Shown here piece after piece: positions 45,532 through 56,995 of a stretch of DNA of 64,000 nt (positions are counted from its first letter, which is position 1; every line of letters begins with the position of its first letter). Made by a program: the position numbers and the translations under genes. The stretch is from Deltaproteobacteria bacterium. GTDB taxonomy: Bacteria > Myxococcota_A > Polyangia > Nannocystales > Nannocystaceae. The stretch spans positions 1,426,001-1,490,000 of the forward strand of contig JADJEE010000001.1 of NCBI GenBank assembly GCA_016709225.1, read 5' to 3'. The notes under the pieces are model-generated. The model searched no databases, was not told the origin of the DNA, and was given only the letters and a program-made list of their open reading frames with translations.

Positions 45532-48147
45532 TCAGGGGAAGTTGCCGTTGAAGCGGCGCACGAACACGTTGCGGTCCGCGGCCGAGCCGCTGCTGTACGC
45601 GACGATGGGCTCGTCGGCGCCGCGGATGGTGATCTCGGGCTCCTCCTGGAACGCGGTCGTCACGAGGTTCACGCGGAACTCGACCCCGACCGCGGCGCCC
45701 GCCAGGTCGTAGCGCTGGCCGTACACGCCGGTGAGGTTGCCGTCCTGGTTGGCCGACACCCACGCGATCATGTAGTCGCCGTCGCCATTGAGCGCGACGG
45801 TGGGGTTGTTCTGCGAGCCGCTGGTGTACGTGTTGACGATCACCTCGCCGGCCTGGGCGACCCCGGAGCTGTTGTAGCGCCGAGCGACCACGGCGCTGCT
45901 GTCACCGTCTTGGTTGTCGCTGGTCCACGCGATCACGAACGCGCCGTTGGGATTCACCGAGATGCTCGGCTGGCTCTGGTTCGCCGTGGTGGTGGTGTTC
46001 ACCGCGGTCTCGCCGGCCAGCGCGGTGCCGGCATTGTTGAAGCGACGGTGGTAGACCCCGAAGCCATCGCCGTCCTGATCGTTGCTCGACTGCCAGGCGA
46101 CGGTCCAGTTGCCGTTGCTCGCGCGGCCGACCGCCGGCAGCTGCTGATCGCCGCTGGTGGTGGCGTTGACCTGGATCGCAGCGCCCTGCGCGACCGCGCT
46201 GCTGTTGTAGCGCTGACACATCACCTCGAAGCTCGCGACCGGGCGATCGTCGTAGCAGATCACGAACGCGCCGCCGTTGTCGGCCGCGATGTCGGGGCGA
46301 CGTTGGATGCCGGTCGTGCTCGCGTTGACCTGGAACTCCGCGGTCGCGACGTTGCCACCGGAGTCGTAGCGCTTGGCGAACACGCCGGTGGAGTCGCCGT
46401 CGGGCGACTCCCACGTCACCACGAAGCCGCTGTCGTAGACCGCCACCGAGGGGTTGCGCTGTGCGCCCGCGGTGGTGGTGTTGACGCGGAACTCGGTGCC
46501 GAACGGCTGGCCGGCGTTGTCGTACATCTGCGCGTAGACGCCGGAATCGTCGCCATCCTGGCCGGCGTTCGCCAGCGACGCGACGCTCGACCACGCGACC
46601 ACATAGTAGTTGCCGCCGGGCGCAGCCCCGATGGTCGGCGCGAGCTGGAGATCGGTGGTGTACGTGTTGACGGTGTCCTCGCCCCCGATGTCACAGGGGT
46701 TGGGGCAGCTGCCCTCGCAGTCGATGCCGAGTTCGTCGCCGTTGGCGGTCGCATCGCTGCAGCTCGGCGCCTGGCAGGTGTTGAGCGTGCAGACGTCGCT
46801 GACGCAGTCGTCGTCGGCGATGCACTGATCGCCCGTGATGCAGGTGGGACCACAGCTGGCGCCGCAGTCGACGTCGGTCTCGTCGCCGTTCTCGAGCCCG
46901 TCGAAGCAGTCGGGCGCCGAGCAGAGGTTGTTCTCGCAGACCTGCTCGATGCAGTCGCCGCCGTCGAGGCAGCTCTCGCCGACCTCGCAGCTCGCACCGC
47001 AGGTGCCGCCGCAGTCGAGATCGGTCTCATCACCGTTGAGCACACCGTCGAGGCAGTCGGGCGCCGAGCAGTGGCCGAACTCGCACACGCCCTGCGCACA
47101 GTCGCCGCCGTCGAAGCAGTCCTCGCCGGTGGTACAGGTCGCGCCACAGGTACCGCCGCAGTCGACGTCGGTCTCGTCGCCGTTTTGCACGGCGTCGTCA
47201 CACGCCGGCAGCGCGCAGCTCCCTGCCGTGCACACGCCACTCTGGCAATCCGTGCCGACGCTGCAGCCACCGCCGTCGGGGCAGTCGGCACAGGTGCCGC
47301 CGCAGTCCTCGTCGGTCTCGTCGCCGTTCTGGACACCGTCGTTGCAGCCCGGCGCCTGGCAGTTGCCGTTCTCGCAGATTCCGCTCACGCAGTCCGAGTT
47401 GTCGACGCAGCTGAGCGTGTTGCCGCACGGATCGCAGGCACCGCCGCAATCGATGTCGGTCTCGTCGCCGTTCAAGTGGCCGTCGTCGCAGGCCGGCGCC
47501 GCGCAGGTCATGGTGGCGGCATCGCAGATGTGCGAGTCGCAATCCGCGTTCACCTTGCAGTCGTCGCCAGGGCCGCAGTCGGGGCAGTCGATGCCGCCGC
47601 AGTCGACGTCGCTCTCGTGGCTGTCCTTGACGCCGTTGTCGCAGGCCGCGGGCTCGCACACGCCGGCGTTGCAGAACTCGGTCTGCGCACAGTCGTTGTC
47701 GTCCTCGCAGCCCCCGCTGCCGCCGCATGCGTTGGGGCAATCGCCGCCGCAGTCGACCCCGTCTTCGCTGCCGTTCTGCACCGTGTCGTAGCAGGTTGCG
47801 CTCTGGCACACGCCGCCGTCGCAGACCAGCGAGTAGCAGTCCTCGAGCACGGCGCAGCCCTGCCCGTCGTCGCACGGGTGGCAGCTGCCGCCGCAGTCGA
47901 CGTCGGTCTCGTCGCCGTTGTGCACGCCGTCGAAGCAATCCGGTTCGCCCGCGGTGCCGGCGGTCGGCTCGGTGGTGCTGTCGTCGGCGGTGGCGCTGCT
48001 GCTGTCACCGCCCGAGAGCGTGTCGATGCCGTCGCCGGCGCTGGTGGTGTCGTCGGTCGCCGGCACGTCCTCGTTGGGACATGCGGCGATGCCGAGTGCG
48101 AGCGCGGGTAGAAGCGAAAGTCGAGCAAGCGATGCAGTGCGGCGCAT
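45532..48147 (-). CDS. surface lipoprotein: nine Cys-rich modules and a repeat propeller
   Basis: The 871-residue protein has lipobox GIAAC and a Ser/Thr/Asp linker. It then has eight complete modules and one partial module of about 48 residues, of the type C.DG..NGDETDVDCGG.C..C..G..C....DC.S.VC....C (residues about 70-485). Residues 490-871 hold about seven repeats with VNTTT...Q..P..A, FVIAWTSDNQDGD and GVYGQRYD, probably a beta-propeller. Asp-rich turns suggest Ca2+ binding and the Cys suggest disulfides. Adhesion or sensing at the cell surface is a guess. It is divergent from the MopE-like gene at 48540. Confidence 0.82.
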   Translation of the reverse strand: MRRTASLARLSLLPALALGIAACPNEDVPATDDTTSAGDGIDTLSGGDSSSATADDSTTEPTAGTAGEPDCFDGVHNGDETDVDCGGSCHPCDDGQGCAVLEDCYSLVCDGGVCQSATCYDTVQNGSEDGVDCGGDCPNACGGSGGCEDDNDCAQTEFCNAGVCEPAACDNGVKDSHESDVDCGGIDCPDCGPGDDCKVNADCDSHICDAATMTCAAPACDDGHLNGDETDIDCGGACDPCGNTLSCVDNSDCVSGICENGNCQAPGCNDGVQNGDETDEDCGGTCADCPDGGGCSVGTDCQSGVCTAGSCALPACDDAVQNGDETDVDCGGTCGATCTTGEDCFDGGDCAQGVCEFGHCSAPDCLDGVLNGDETDLDCGGTCGASCEVGESCLDGGDCIEQVCENNLCSAPDCFDGLENGDETDVDCGASCGPTCITGDQCIADDDCVSDVCTLNTCQAPSCSDATANGDELGIDCEGSCPNPCDIGGEDTVNTYTTDLQLAPTIGAAPGGNYYVVAWSSVASLANAGQDGDDSGVYAQMYDNAGQPFGTEFRVNTTTAGAQRNPSVAVYDSGFVVTWESPDGDSTGVFAKRYDSGGNVATAEFQVNASTTGIQRRPDIAADNGGAFVICYDDRPVASFEVMCQRYNSSAVAQGAAIQVNATTSGDQQLPAVGRASNGNWTVAWQSSNDQDGDGFGVYHRRFNNAGTALAGETAVNTTTTANQSQPSISVNPNGAFVIAWTSDNQDGDSSAVVARRYNSSGVAQAGEVIVNTYTSGSQNNPTVALNGDGDYMIAWVSANQDGNLTGVYGQRYDLAGAAVGVEFRVNLVTTAFQEEPEITIRGADEPIVAYSSGSAADRNVFVRRFNGNFP

Positions 48148-48539
48148 GAACGTCCCCCCGGAGCGTGGCCGTGAGCATGTGCGGGTGTGATACCCGTACG
48201 TGCAACCATGGTTACCTATTTTTCAATCAACATTCCAGGACAACATGCGCGGCCTCGCTCCCGAGTTGGGCCGGGCGATCCCGAGCCCGCCGGCGTGGCC
48301 GTTCGGGCGATCCCCGCGAGGTCGCGGTCCGCTGGGGCCATCCCGCGGCGATGCTCGGATGCGCGCGGTCGATCAAATCGATTGACTTGGGCTCACGCTC
48401 ACAGTTATTTCATAGTATGAACGGTCGAAGCCGAGCGGCGGGGGGCTAGCTCGGCCACGGAAATTTCCGCACACGAAGGGTCGAAGCCCGTGTCGACCCC
48501 GACGCCTCGAAACGCCGCGAACCATCGCGAGGTCCATCC
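48148..48539. promoter_or_regulatory. 392-bp AT-richer divergent control region
   Basis: No gene is supported in this gap. It is clearly less G+C-rich than its surroundings at about 48205-48245 and 48370-48420. It holds palindromes AACCATGGTT (48204-48213), AATCGATT (48374-48381) and GGAAATTTCC (48459-48468), and a promoter-like TTGACT (48380-48385), 17 bp, TTATTT (48403-48408) pointing right. It separates two large surface lipoprotein genes and probably controls both. Confidence 0.5.
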
Positions 48540-50855
<2,316 letters not shown>

Positions 50856-50875
50856 CCATGACGGGGCATCGCACC

Positions 50876-51928
50876 ATGACCACCCGCTCTCCGCGCGCCC
50901 GCCTCGCCCGCTCGCTCGTCGCCGCCACCGTGATCGCGGCGTGCGGCGGCGACGATCCCGGCACCAACGCCGACGACAGCTCGACCACCATCGACGGCAT
51001 CTTCTCGATCTCCGGCCAGAGCGCCGAAGGCACCACCACCAGCGACGACGGCAGCGCCGATTCCAGCAGCGGCGAGCCGACCCAGCTCAACTGCGACAAG
51101 ATCGACTTCGTGTTCGTCATCGACAACTCGTCGTCGATGGCCGACGAGCAGCAGAACCTGGTCGAGGCGGTGCCCGGCTTCGTCGACGCCATGCGTACCG
51201 CGCTGCCGACGGTGAAGTCGTTCCGCGTCGGCGTGGTCGACACCGACAGCTACCCGGGGCTCGGCACGCTCGAGAACCCGGTCGACGGCTGCCCCACCGA
51301 GGGCGTCGACTGCAGCGCGTGCGACTACCAGCTCGGCGCGTTCCTCGACAAGCCCGAGTCCGCGGCCGACCCCGCCAGCTCGTGCAACTTCTCGACCGGC
51401 GCCGCCTACATGGAGGGCGCCGCCGAGAGCTTCCCCGACGAGTTCGCGTGCGCGGCGATCGTCGGCACCCAGGGCAACCCGGTCGAGCAGCAGCTCGGTG
51501 CGCTCACGGCCTCGGTCGACCCCGCCAACAGCGGCGCGGGCGCGTGCAACGAGGGCTTCGTCCGCGACGACGCGCTGCTGGTGTTCCTGCTCATCACCGA
51601 CGAGGAGGACGACCACACCGACGCGCCGGCGCCCCAGGGCGGCAGCAACGGCGAGCCCGGCGACTGGCACGATCAGCTGGTGGTGGCGAAGAACGGCAAG
51701 AGCACCAACGTGGTCGCGCTCGGCCTCATCGGCGGCTCGCCGCGCTTCGCCGACTGCACCGCGCTGTCGGCCGACGGCAAGGGCGCCGAGCAGAGCACGC
51801 GGCTGCGCATGTTCTTCGACATGTTCGAGACCCACTTCGAGGGCAGCGTGTGCGCCTCCGGCTACGACGCGTTCTTCGACGACGCGCTCACGAAGGTCGC
51901 CGAGGGCTGCATGAACTTCATCCCGTAG
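50876..51928 (+). CDS. lipoprotein with von Willebrand A-like domain
   Basis: The 350-residue protein has a good signal peptide ending VIAAC, a Ser/Thr/Asp linker, then a VWA-like domain: DFVFVIDNSSSMADEQ with the DxSxS metal site, VGVVDTDSYPG, and LLVFLLITDEEDDHTD. The pattern of Cys (CPTEGVDCSACDY, SSCNF) is typical of myxobacterial secreted VWA proteins. ATG 50876 gives an ideal n-region; ATG 50858, two bases after the upstream stop, is the alternative. It probably shares a transcript with the MopE-like gene. Confidence 0.82.
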   Translation: MTTRSPRARLARSLVAATVIAACGGDDPGTNADDSSTTIDGIFSISGQSAEGTTTSDDGSADSSSGEPTQLNCDKIDFVFVIDNSSSMADEQQNLVEAVPGFVDAMRTALPTVKSFRVGVVDTDSYPGLGTLENPVDGCPTEGVDCSACDYQLGAFLDKPESAADPASSCNFSTGAAYMEGAAESFPDEFACAAIVGTQGNPVEQQLGALTASVDPANSGAGACNEGFVRDDALLVFLLITDEEDDHTDAPAPQGGSNGEPGDWHDQLVVAKNGKSTNVVALGLIGGSPRFADCTALSADGKGAEQSTRLRMFFDMFETHFEGSVCASGYDAFFDDALTKVAEGCMNFIP

Positions 51929-52005
51929 TCCGGCCGGGGGCCACCGGCCGGGAGATCCCGCCGGCGGCCGCAACCGCCGATTCCTTGGGGTTTCGGGCCC
52001 GGGGT

Positions 52006-52014
52006 TGCTAGCGT
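52006..52014 (+). promoter_or_regulatory. extended -10 box of the AAA+ gene
   Basis: TGCTAGCGT fits TGnTAnnnT; the hexamer ends 8 nt before ATG 52023. TTGGGG at 51985-51990 could be a weak -35 with an 18-bp spacer. Confidence 0.5.
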
Positions 52015-52022
52015 CCCGGACC

Positions 52023-54314
52023 ATGGCCCGCAGTGGACCTCCGTGCTCGTGCGAAGTGGTGGAGCAGCTCGCGACGGGCTCCGCGGTCGCAAGCCTTCTG
52101 ACGGAGTTCGGACTCGACGGCGCGCGCCTGGCCGAGGCCCGCAGCGCGCTGCACGGCAGCTGCGGCCCGGAATCCGGTGACTGGCGCGCACGCCTGGGCG
52201 ACGGCGGGCGCGACGATCCCCACGAGCGCCTGCTGGCGATCGTGCGCTCGGCCGACAGCCACGGCTACCGGCTGCTCGAGGCGGTCGGGGTCTCGTGCCC
52301 GGCGCTGCGACGGGGTTTGGTCGAGCGGCGCCGGCCGGCGGCTCGGGGCCTCGCCGCGCGGAGCGAACGCGCCGTGCGACGCATCGACCGCAGCGATCGC
52401 GCGGACTCGGCCCGGGTGCCGCGACTGCCGTTGACCCCTCGCAACGCCGAGCGACAGCCGCGGGCGACGAGCCCACGCCCACGGGCCTTCGCGCCGGCCG
52501 GCCCCAGCGAGCCGAGCGTGCGCACGCCCCGACGTACGCCCGACGACGCACCGCCGGCGCGCCGCGGCGAGCCGGCCGTCCCACCGCCGACCAGCGCGGC
52601 CGTGGCGGCCACGCCGATCGCGAGCCCGATGCCCACGGCGATCGCCCCGGCCGCGGTCGCGCGATCGCGACAGCCGCGGCCGCAGCCCCTCGATCCGTCG
52701 GCGTTGCCGAAGCTGTGCGGTCGCGACGACGAGCTCGCGCGTCTGCGTGACGCGGCCGCGCGCACCACCGGTCGCACGGTGTTGCTGTGCGGCGCGCCCG
52801 GCAGCGGGCGCTCGCTGCTGGCCCGCCACCTCGCGCGCGCCGAGGCGCGCCCCGTGTTCGCGCTCAGTGCCCTCGACTACCTCGACGACGACGACGACGC
52901 GCTCGCCGAGGCGTTGGCCGAGGCCGACGATCGCGGCGCGCTGGTGCTGTTCGACGATCTCGACAAGCGCGTGCTCGACAGCGCGCCGAGCTGGCTGCCG
53001 CTCTTGGCCCAGGCGTGGACCCGCGATGCGCCGCGGGTGCTGCCGGTGGTGTCCTTCGAGGGGCTCATGCGGCTCACGCAGTGGCTGCCGGGCGTGCTCG
53101 AGTCGACCGACGTGATCCGCATCGCGCCGCTGGTCGGGCCCGCGATCGCCGAGGCGGTCGCTGCTGCGACGCCGACGGTGCTCGGCGCCCACGGTGTCAC
53201 GCTGCCGCCGGAGCTGACGGCCGCCGAGTTCGCGCGGCTGAGCGATCGCTACCTCGGGGGTATTGCCCAGCCAGGCCGCGCGCTCGATCTCTTGGATCTC
53301 GCGTGCGCGCGCGCCGGTCGACGCGGCGACGCGGTGGTGCAGCGCACCGCGGTGCTCGAGCTGGTCGCCGAGCGCAGCGGGGTGCCGCGCTCGCGCATCG
53401 AGGCCCACTCCGATCAGGACGCGCTCGAGCTCGAGGGCCGCATCGCCGAGCGCGTGGTCGGGCACCGCGAGGCGGTGGTGGCGATCTCCGAGCTGGTCCG
53501 TCGCGCGCGCGCGGGCCTGGCCGGCTCGCGGCCGATGCTGACGGCGCTGCTGCTGGGCCCCTCTGGGGTCGGCAAGACCGAGCTGGCCAAGGCGCTGTCG
53601 CAGGCGCTGTTCGAGCGCGACGACGCGCTGGTGCGGCTCGACATGAGCGAGTACAGCGAGCCCCACGCGGTCGCGCGCATCGTCGGGGCCCCGCCGGGCT
53701 ACGTCGGCTTCGAACAGGGCGGCGCGCTCACCGATCCGCTGCTCGCACGGCCGCACGCGGTCGTGCTCCTCGACGAGATCGAGAAGGCCCACCGCGACGT
53801 GCACCAGCTGCTCTTGCAGGTGCTCGACGAGGGCCGGCTCACCGATGGTCGCGGGCGCACGATCGACTTCCGCCACGCCGCGATCCTGATGACCTCGAAC
53901 CTCGGCGCCGATCACCTGCGCCGCGATCGCCACGGCGTCCATCTCGACGCCGACGCGGTGCTCGACGCGGCCCGCGGCGCCTTCCCCATCGAGCTGTGGA
54001 ACCGCATCGAGGCGCCGCTGGTGATGCAGCCGCTCGGCCACGACGAGCTGCGCCGGATCTGCCGCAAGCTCGCGCGCGCCTCGAGCGATCGCCTCCTGCG
54101 CGAGCGCGGCGTCCGCTACGAGCTGTCCGACGACGCCTGCGAGCGGCTCATCGCCAAGGCCGGCGACGACCCGCGCCTGGGCGCCCGACCGCTGCGTCAC
54201 CTGGTGGCGCGCGAGGTCGATCCGCTGGTGGCCGATCGCGTGCTGCGGGGTCGCGTGCGCGCGGGTGCGCAGCTGGTGGTCGACGTCGACCGCAGCGGCT
54301 TCGTGGTGCGCTGA
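52023..54314 (+). CDS. ClpB/ClpA-like double AAA+ protein with a degenerate first ATPase
   Basis: The 763-residue protein has an N-terminal helical region, an Arg/Pro/Ala-rich linker (residues about 100-225), then two AAA+ modules. In the first, Walker A is GAPGSGRS (Arg for Lys) and Walker B is VLFDDLDK, so ATP use is doubtful. The second is intact: GPSGVGKTELAKAL, LDMSEYSE, GAPPGYVGFEQGG, VLLDEIEKAH and MTSNLGAD, then a ClpB C-terminal domain (RLGARPLRHLVAREV). Hsp100 relatives unfold or remodel proteins. The usual Clp N-domain and ClpB coiled coil are not evident. The substrate is unknown. Confidence 0.87.
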   Translation: MARSGPPCSCEVVEQLATGSAVASLLTEFGLDGARLAEARSALHGSCGPESGDWRARLGDGGRDDPHERLLAIVRSADSHGYRLLEAVGVSCPALRRGLVERRRPAARGLAARSERAVRRIDRSDRADSARVPRLPLTPRNAERQPRATSPRPRAFAPAGPSEPSVRTPRRTPDDAPPARRGEPAVPPPTSAAVAATPIASPMPTAIAPAAVARSRQPRPQPLDPSALPKLCGRDDELARLRDAAARTTGRTVLLCGAPGSGRSLLARHLARAEARPVFALSALDYLDDDDDALAEALAEADDRGALVLFDDLDKRVLDSAPSWLPLLAQAWTRDAPRVLPVVSFEGLMRLTQWLPGVLESTDVIRIAPLVGPAIAEAVAAATPTVLGAHGVTLPPELTAAEFARLSDRYLGGIAQPGRALDLLDLACARAGRRGDAVVQRTAVLELVAERSGVPRSRIEAHSDQDALELEGRIAERVVGHREAVVAISELVRRARAGLAGSRPMLTALLLGPSGVGKTELAKALSQALFERDDALVRLDMSEYSEPHAVARIVGAPPGYVGFEQGGALTDPLLARPHAVVLLDEIEKAHRDVHQLLLQVLDEGRLTDGRGRTIDFRHAAILMTSNLGADHLRRDRHGVHLDADAVLDAARGAFPIELWNRIEAPLVMQPLGHDELRRICRKLARASSDRLLRERGVRYELSDDACERLIAKAGDDPRLGARPLRHLVAREVDPLVADRVLRGRVRAGAQLVVDVDRSGFVVR

Positions 54315-54342
54315 CGCGGGCGCGACGAGCCGGGGGCAGCTG

Positions 54343-55299
54343 CTACTGGAACGCGAACCTGCACGCGCCGAGGTGCGGCAGCGATCCGCAGCTCGGCGCC
54401 TGACCCGTCTCGAACTCCGCCACGCAGTGCGTGTCGGGCAGCACCGCGCCGCAGTCGTCGGCGCCGTCGAGATCGCAGTACGGCGAGCAGCAGCCGGCGG
54501 CTGCACAGGCCGGGAGCTGCTCCGCCGGCACGCAGCGCAGCCCGATCGCGCACGCGTCGTCGAAGTCGCACGGACCACCGGGTCCGGCGAGCTCATCGGC
54601 GTTGGGCATGCACATGAAGCCCTCGGACGATCGACGACAGCCCAAGTCCACCGGACAGTCGGACGCCAGCGGATCGCACATCGTCATGCACAGCGCGAAT
54701 CCGTTACTGCCGCGGCGACAGGGACTGCAGGCATCGGCGCACCACGGTGCGGCCTCGCTGCCGCGGCACAGCGCGACGCACTCGCTCGGCTCGCCGGCCG
54801 CCGCGAAGCACATCGCCCCGCGCTCGCAATCGTCGAAGCCGCCGTAGGGCTCGCCCTCGACGGTGCAGCTGGCCCCGACCGGGAGCGGACGCGCAACGAT
54901 CGGCACGCAGCGGGCGGCCTCCCAGCCGCCGTCGGTGCCGTACCACGCACACTTCTGGCCGAGCGGGCAGTCCTGCGCCCAGGGATCGCAACCCCGCACC
55001 GCCGCGCCGAGATCCGGCGGCAGGAGGAAGCCGCCGTCGTCATCCGAACCGGGCGCTGCCGTGTCGCCATCACCCGTGCTGGCATCGGCGGCGCTCGTGC
55101 GCCCATCGCTGGCCCCGCCAGCGTCCGCGTCGTGCGTGGCGTCGGTCGAGGACGTGCCAGTGGTGGCTTGCCCACCGCCGCCGTGGGCACCCCCGCCGTC
55201 GGTCACGACCGCCGCGGGGCCGCAGCCGAGCGCGACCGCGACCGCCCAACATCCACGACGCAAGCCGCGGCGCACGACGAGCTCCTGCTCGACACCCAT
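54343..55299 (-). CDS. Cys-rich lipoprotein
   Basis: The 318-residue protein has lipobox VALGC, a Gly/Ser/Thr/Asp linker (residues about 25-85), then about 230 residues with some 25 Cys in phrases such as CDPWAQDCPLGQKCAWYG, CDPLASDCPVDLGC and DFDDACAIGLRCVP. This pattern is common in Nannocystaceae-type secreted proteins of unknown role. ATG 55299 is 7 nt after an extended -10 box. It is convergent with the AAA+ gene. Confidence 0.75.
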   Translation of the reverse strand: MGVEQELVVRRGLRRGCWAVAVALGCGPAAVVTDGGGAHGGGGQATTGTSSTDATHDADAGGASDGRTSAADASTGDGDTAAPGSDDDGGFLLPPDLGAAVRGCDPWAQDCPLGQKCAWYGTDGGWEAARCVPIVARPLPVGASCTVEGEPYGGFDDCERGAMCFAAAGEPSECVALCRGSEAAPWCADACSPCRRGSNGFALCMTMCDPLASDCPVDLGCRRSSEGFMCMPNADELAGPGGPCDFDDACAIGLRCVPAEQLPACAAAGCCSPYCDLDGADDCGAVLPDTHCVAEFETGQAPSCGSLPHLGACRFAFQ

Positions 55300-55306
55300 G
55301 TCCGCG

Positions 55307-55315
55307 ATCGTAGCA
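55307..55315 (-). promoter_or_regulatory. extended -10 box of the Cys-rich lipoprotein gene
   Basis: The minus strand reads TGCTACGAT, fitting TGnTAnnnT, with the hexamer ending 7 nt before ATG 55299. Confidence 0.5.
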
Positions 55316-55358
55316 GGATCGGGGGCGCGAGGCAGGCACCGCTGACGCGGCGCCCCGC

Positions 55359-55808
55359 TCACGCGAACGCGACCAGCCAGGTGACATGCCCGAGCAGCGC
55401 GAGCGCGAGCACGCCGCTGACCGCGAAGCTGATCGTGCGCCACGGCTGCAGCTCGTGCAGGTACGCGTACGCGTGGGCGATGCGGGTCGCCACGAAGGCA
55501 CCAAAGCCGAGCTGCGCCGGCAGGGCCGGACCGCCGGCCATGACGTAGAGCAGGCCCAGCAGCGCGAACGGAACCGTCAGCGCCATCGCGTTGCCGTGGG
55601 CGCGCAGCACCCGGGCGACCTCGGCCGGATCGGTGGGCACCAGCGTCGCACCGCGGGCGACCGTGCCGAGGTCCTCCTGGTTCATCACGGTCTTCGAGCG
55701 GCCGCGCAGGGCACCGCTGCGGGCCCAGAGGTAGAGCAGGTTGCCGCACAGCACGATCATCGAGAGGGCGTACGCGCGGAAGGTGGGGTCGTGGGTCCAG
55801 GTCTGCAT
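55359..55808 (-). CDS. MAPEG-family membrane protein
   Basis: The 149-residue protein has four membrane helices. It shows the MAPEG pattern: NQEDLGTVARGA in the first loop, VARVLRAHGNAMALTVPFAL (R-x-x-x-x-N around the glutathione-binding helix), and ATRIAHAYAYLHELQPWRTISF. MAPEG proteins conjugate or isomerise lipophilic compounds with glutathione; bacterial roles vary. Its promoter region contains the 12-bp tandem array. Confidence 0.83.
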   Translation of the reverse strand: MQTWTHDPTFRAYALSMIVLCGNLLYLWARSGALRGRSKTVMNQEDLGTVARGATLVPTDPAEVARVLRAHGNAMALTVPFALLGLLYVMAGGPALPAQLGFGAFVATRIAHAYAYLHELQPWRTISFAVSGVLALALLGHVTWLVAFA

Positions 55809-55843
55809 GGGTTCGACCAGGGGTCGATCGGGGCCGGCCCCAA

Positions 55844-55933
55844 TCGACAGCCGGATCGACAGCCGGACCGACAGCCGGATCGACAGCCGGATCGACAGCC
55901 GGATCGACAGCCGGATCGACAGCCGGATCGACG
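55844..55933. repeat. 12-bp tandem repeat in a divergent promoter region
   Basis: The unit tcgacagccgga repeats seven times with one single-base variant (ccgacagccgga at 55868) and an eighth decayed unit. The array lies between the starts of the MAPEG gene (55808) and the epimerase gene (55991), so it lies inside or next to both promoters. Without spacers it is not CRISPR. Confidence 0.93.
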
Positions 55934-55990
55934 GCGGCGCGACAATCCCCGCGCTTGACCGCGGCCCCCCGCGTGCGCCAAGACCCCGCC

Positions 55991-56944
55991 ATGCAGATCC
56001 TCGTCACCGGCAGCGCGGGCCACCTCGGTGAGGCGCTGGTGCTGTCGCTGCGCGACGCCGGCCACCGGGTCCGCGGGCTCGATCGCCTGCCCTCGCCCAC
56101 CACCGACCTGCTGGGTTCGATCACCGATGCGGACGTCGTCGCGCGGGCGGTCGCGGGCGTCGACGCGATCGTGCACACCGCGACGCTGCACAAGCCCCAC
56201 GTCGACACGCACCCCCGGCAGGCCTTCGTCGACACCAACGTCACCGGCACGCTGCAGCTGCTCGAGGCCGCCGTGCGCGAGGGCTGCCCGCGCTTCGTGT
56301 TCACCAGCACCACCAGCACCTTCGGGCGCGCGCTGACGCCTGCGCCCGGCGAGCCCGCGGCGTGGATCACCGAGGCGGTCACGCCGGTGCCGAAGAACAT
56401 CTACGGCGTCACCAAGACCGCCGCCGAGGATCTGTGCGCGCTGTTCCACCGCGATCACGGGCTCGCCTGCGTGGTGCTGCGGACCTCGCGGTTCTTCCCC
56501 GAGGACGACGACGATCCGGCAGCGCGCGCGCGGGCCTCGAGCGACAACCTCAAGGCCAACGAGTTCCTGTACCGCCGGGTCGAGCTGGCCGACGCGGTCG
56601 CGGCCCACGTCGCCGCGCTCGATCGCGCCGACGCGATCGGCGGGCGCCGCTACATCATCAGCGCGACCACGCCGTTCGTACCCGCCGACGCACCGCGGCT
56701 GGCCCTCGACGCCGCGGCGGTGATCCGCGAGCGCTTCCCCGACGCAGCGGCGATCTACGCCGCGCGCGGCTGGCAGCTGCCCGCCACGCTCGACCGCGTC
56801 TACGACAACACCGCCGCGCGCCGCGAGCTCGGCTGGCAGCCCCGCTTCGACTTCCGTCACGTGCTCGATCGCGTGCGGGCGGGCGATGACGTGCTCGGAC
56901 CGCTCGCGGCCCGCGTCGGCGCGAAGGGCTACCACCGCCGGTGA
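55991..56944 (+). CDS. NAD-dependent epimerase/dehydratase (extended SDR)
   Basis: The 317-residue Rossmann protein has TGSAGHLGEALV (TGxxGxxG cofactor loop), DAIVHTATLHKPHVDTHP, NVTGTLQLLEAA, and the catalytic YGVTKTAAE (YxxxK) with TSTTSTFGRAL upstream supplying Ser/Thr. It probably acts on a nucleotide sugar or similar substrate; the exact substrate cannot be read. It acts in the cytosol. ATG 55991 begins directly with the first beta strand (MQILVTG). Confidence 0.88.
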   Translation: MQILVTGSAGHLGEALVLSLRDAGHRVRGLDRLPSPTTDLLGSITDADVVARAVAGVDAIVHTATLHKPHVDTHPRQAFVDTNVTGTLQLLEAAVREGCPRFVFTSTTSTFGRALTPAPGEPAAWITEAVTPVPKNIYGVTKTAAEDLCALFHRDHGLACVVLRTSRFFPEDDDDPAARARASSDNLKANEFLYRRVELADAVAAHVAALDRADAIGGRRYIISATTPFVPADAPRLALDAAAVIRERFPDAAAIYAARGWQLPATLDRVYDNTAARRELGWQPRFDFRHVLDRVRAGDDVLGPLAARVGAKGYHRR

Positions 56945-56995
56945 GCGGACGCGGCACGTCGCGAAGCGCTGTCGACGTCGGCGTCGCCGCCCGGC

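Noticed and set aside
45472..48111. 879-codon rightward frame opposite the Cys-module lipoprotein
   Set aside because: Its Val/Ala/Gly-rich product has no recognisable domain, and the minus strand has a signal peptide and regular Cys modules.
48187..48449. Small open frames in the AT-rich intergenic region
   Set aside because: Several overlapping frames of 60-94 codons with no ribosome site, no family signs and conflicting strands; better explained as a control region.
55844..55933. CRISPR array
   Set aside because: 12-bp units without spacers and no cas genes; a simple tandem repeat.
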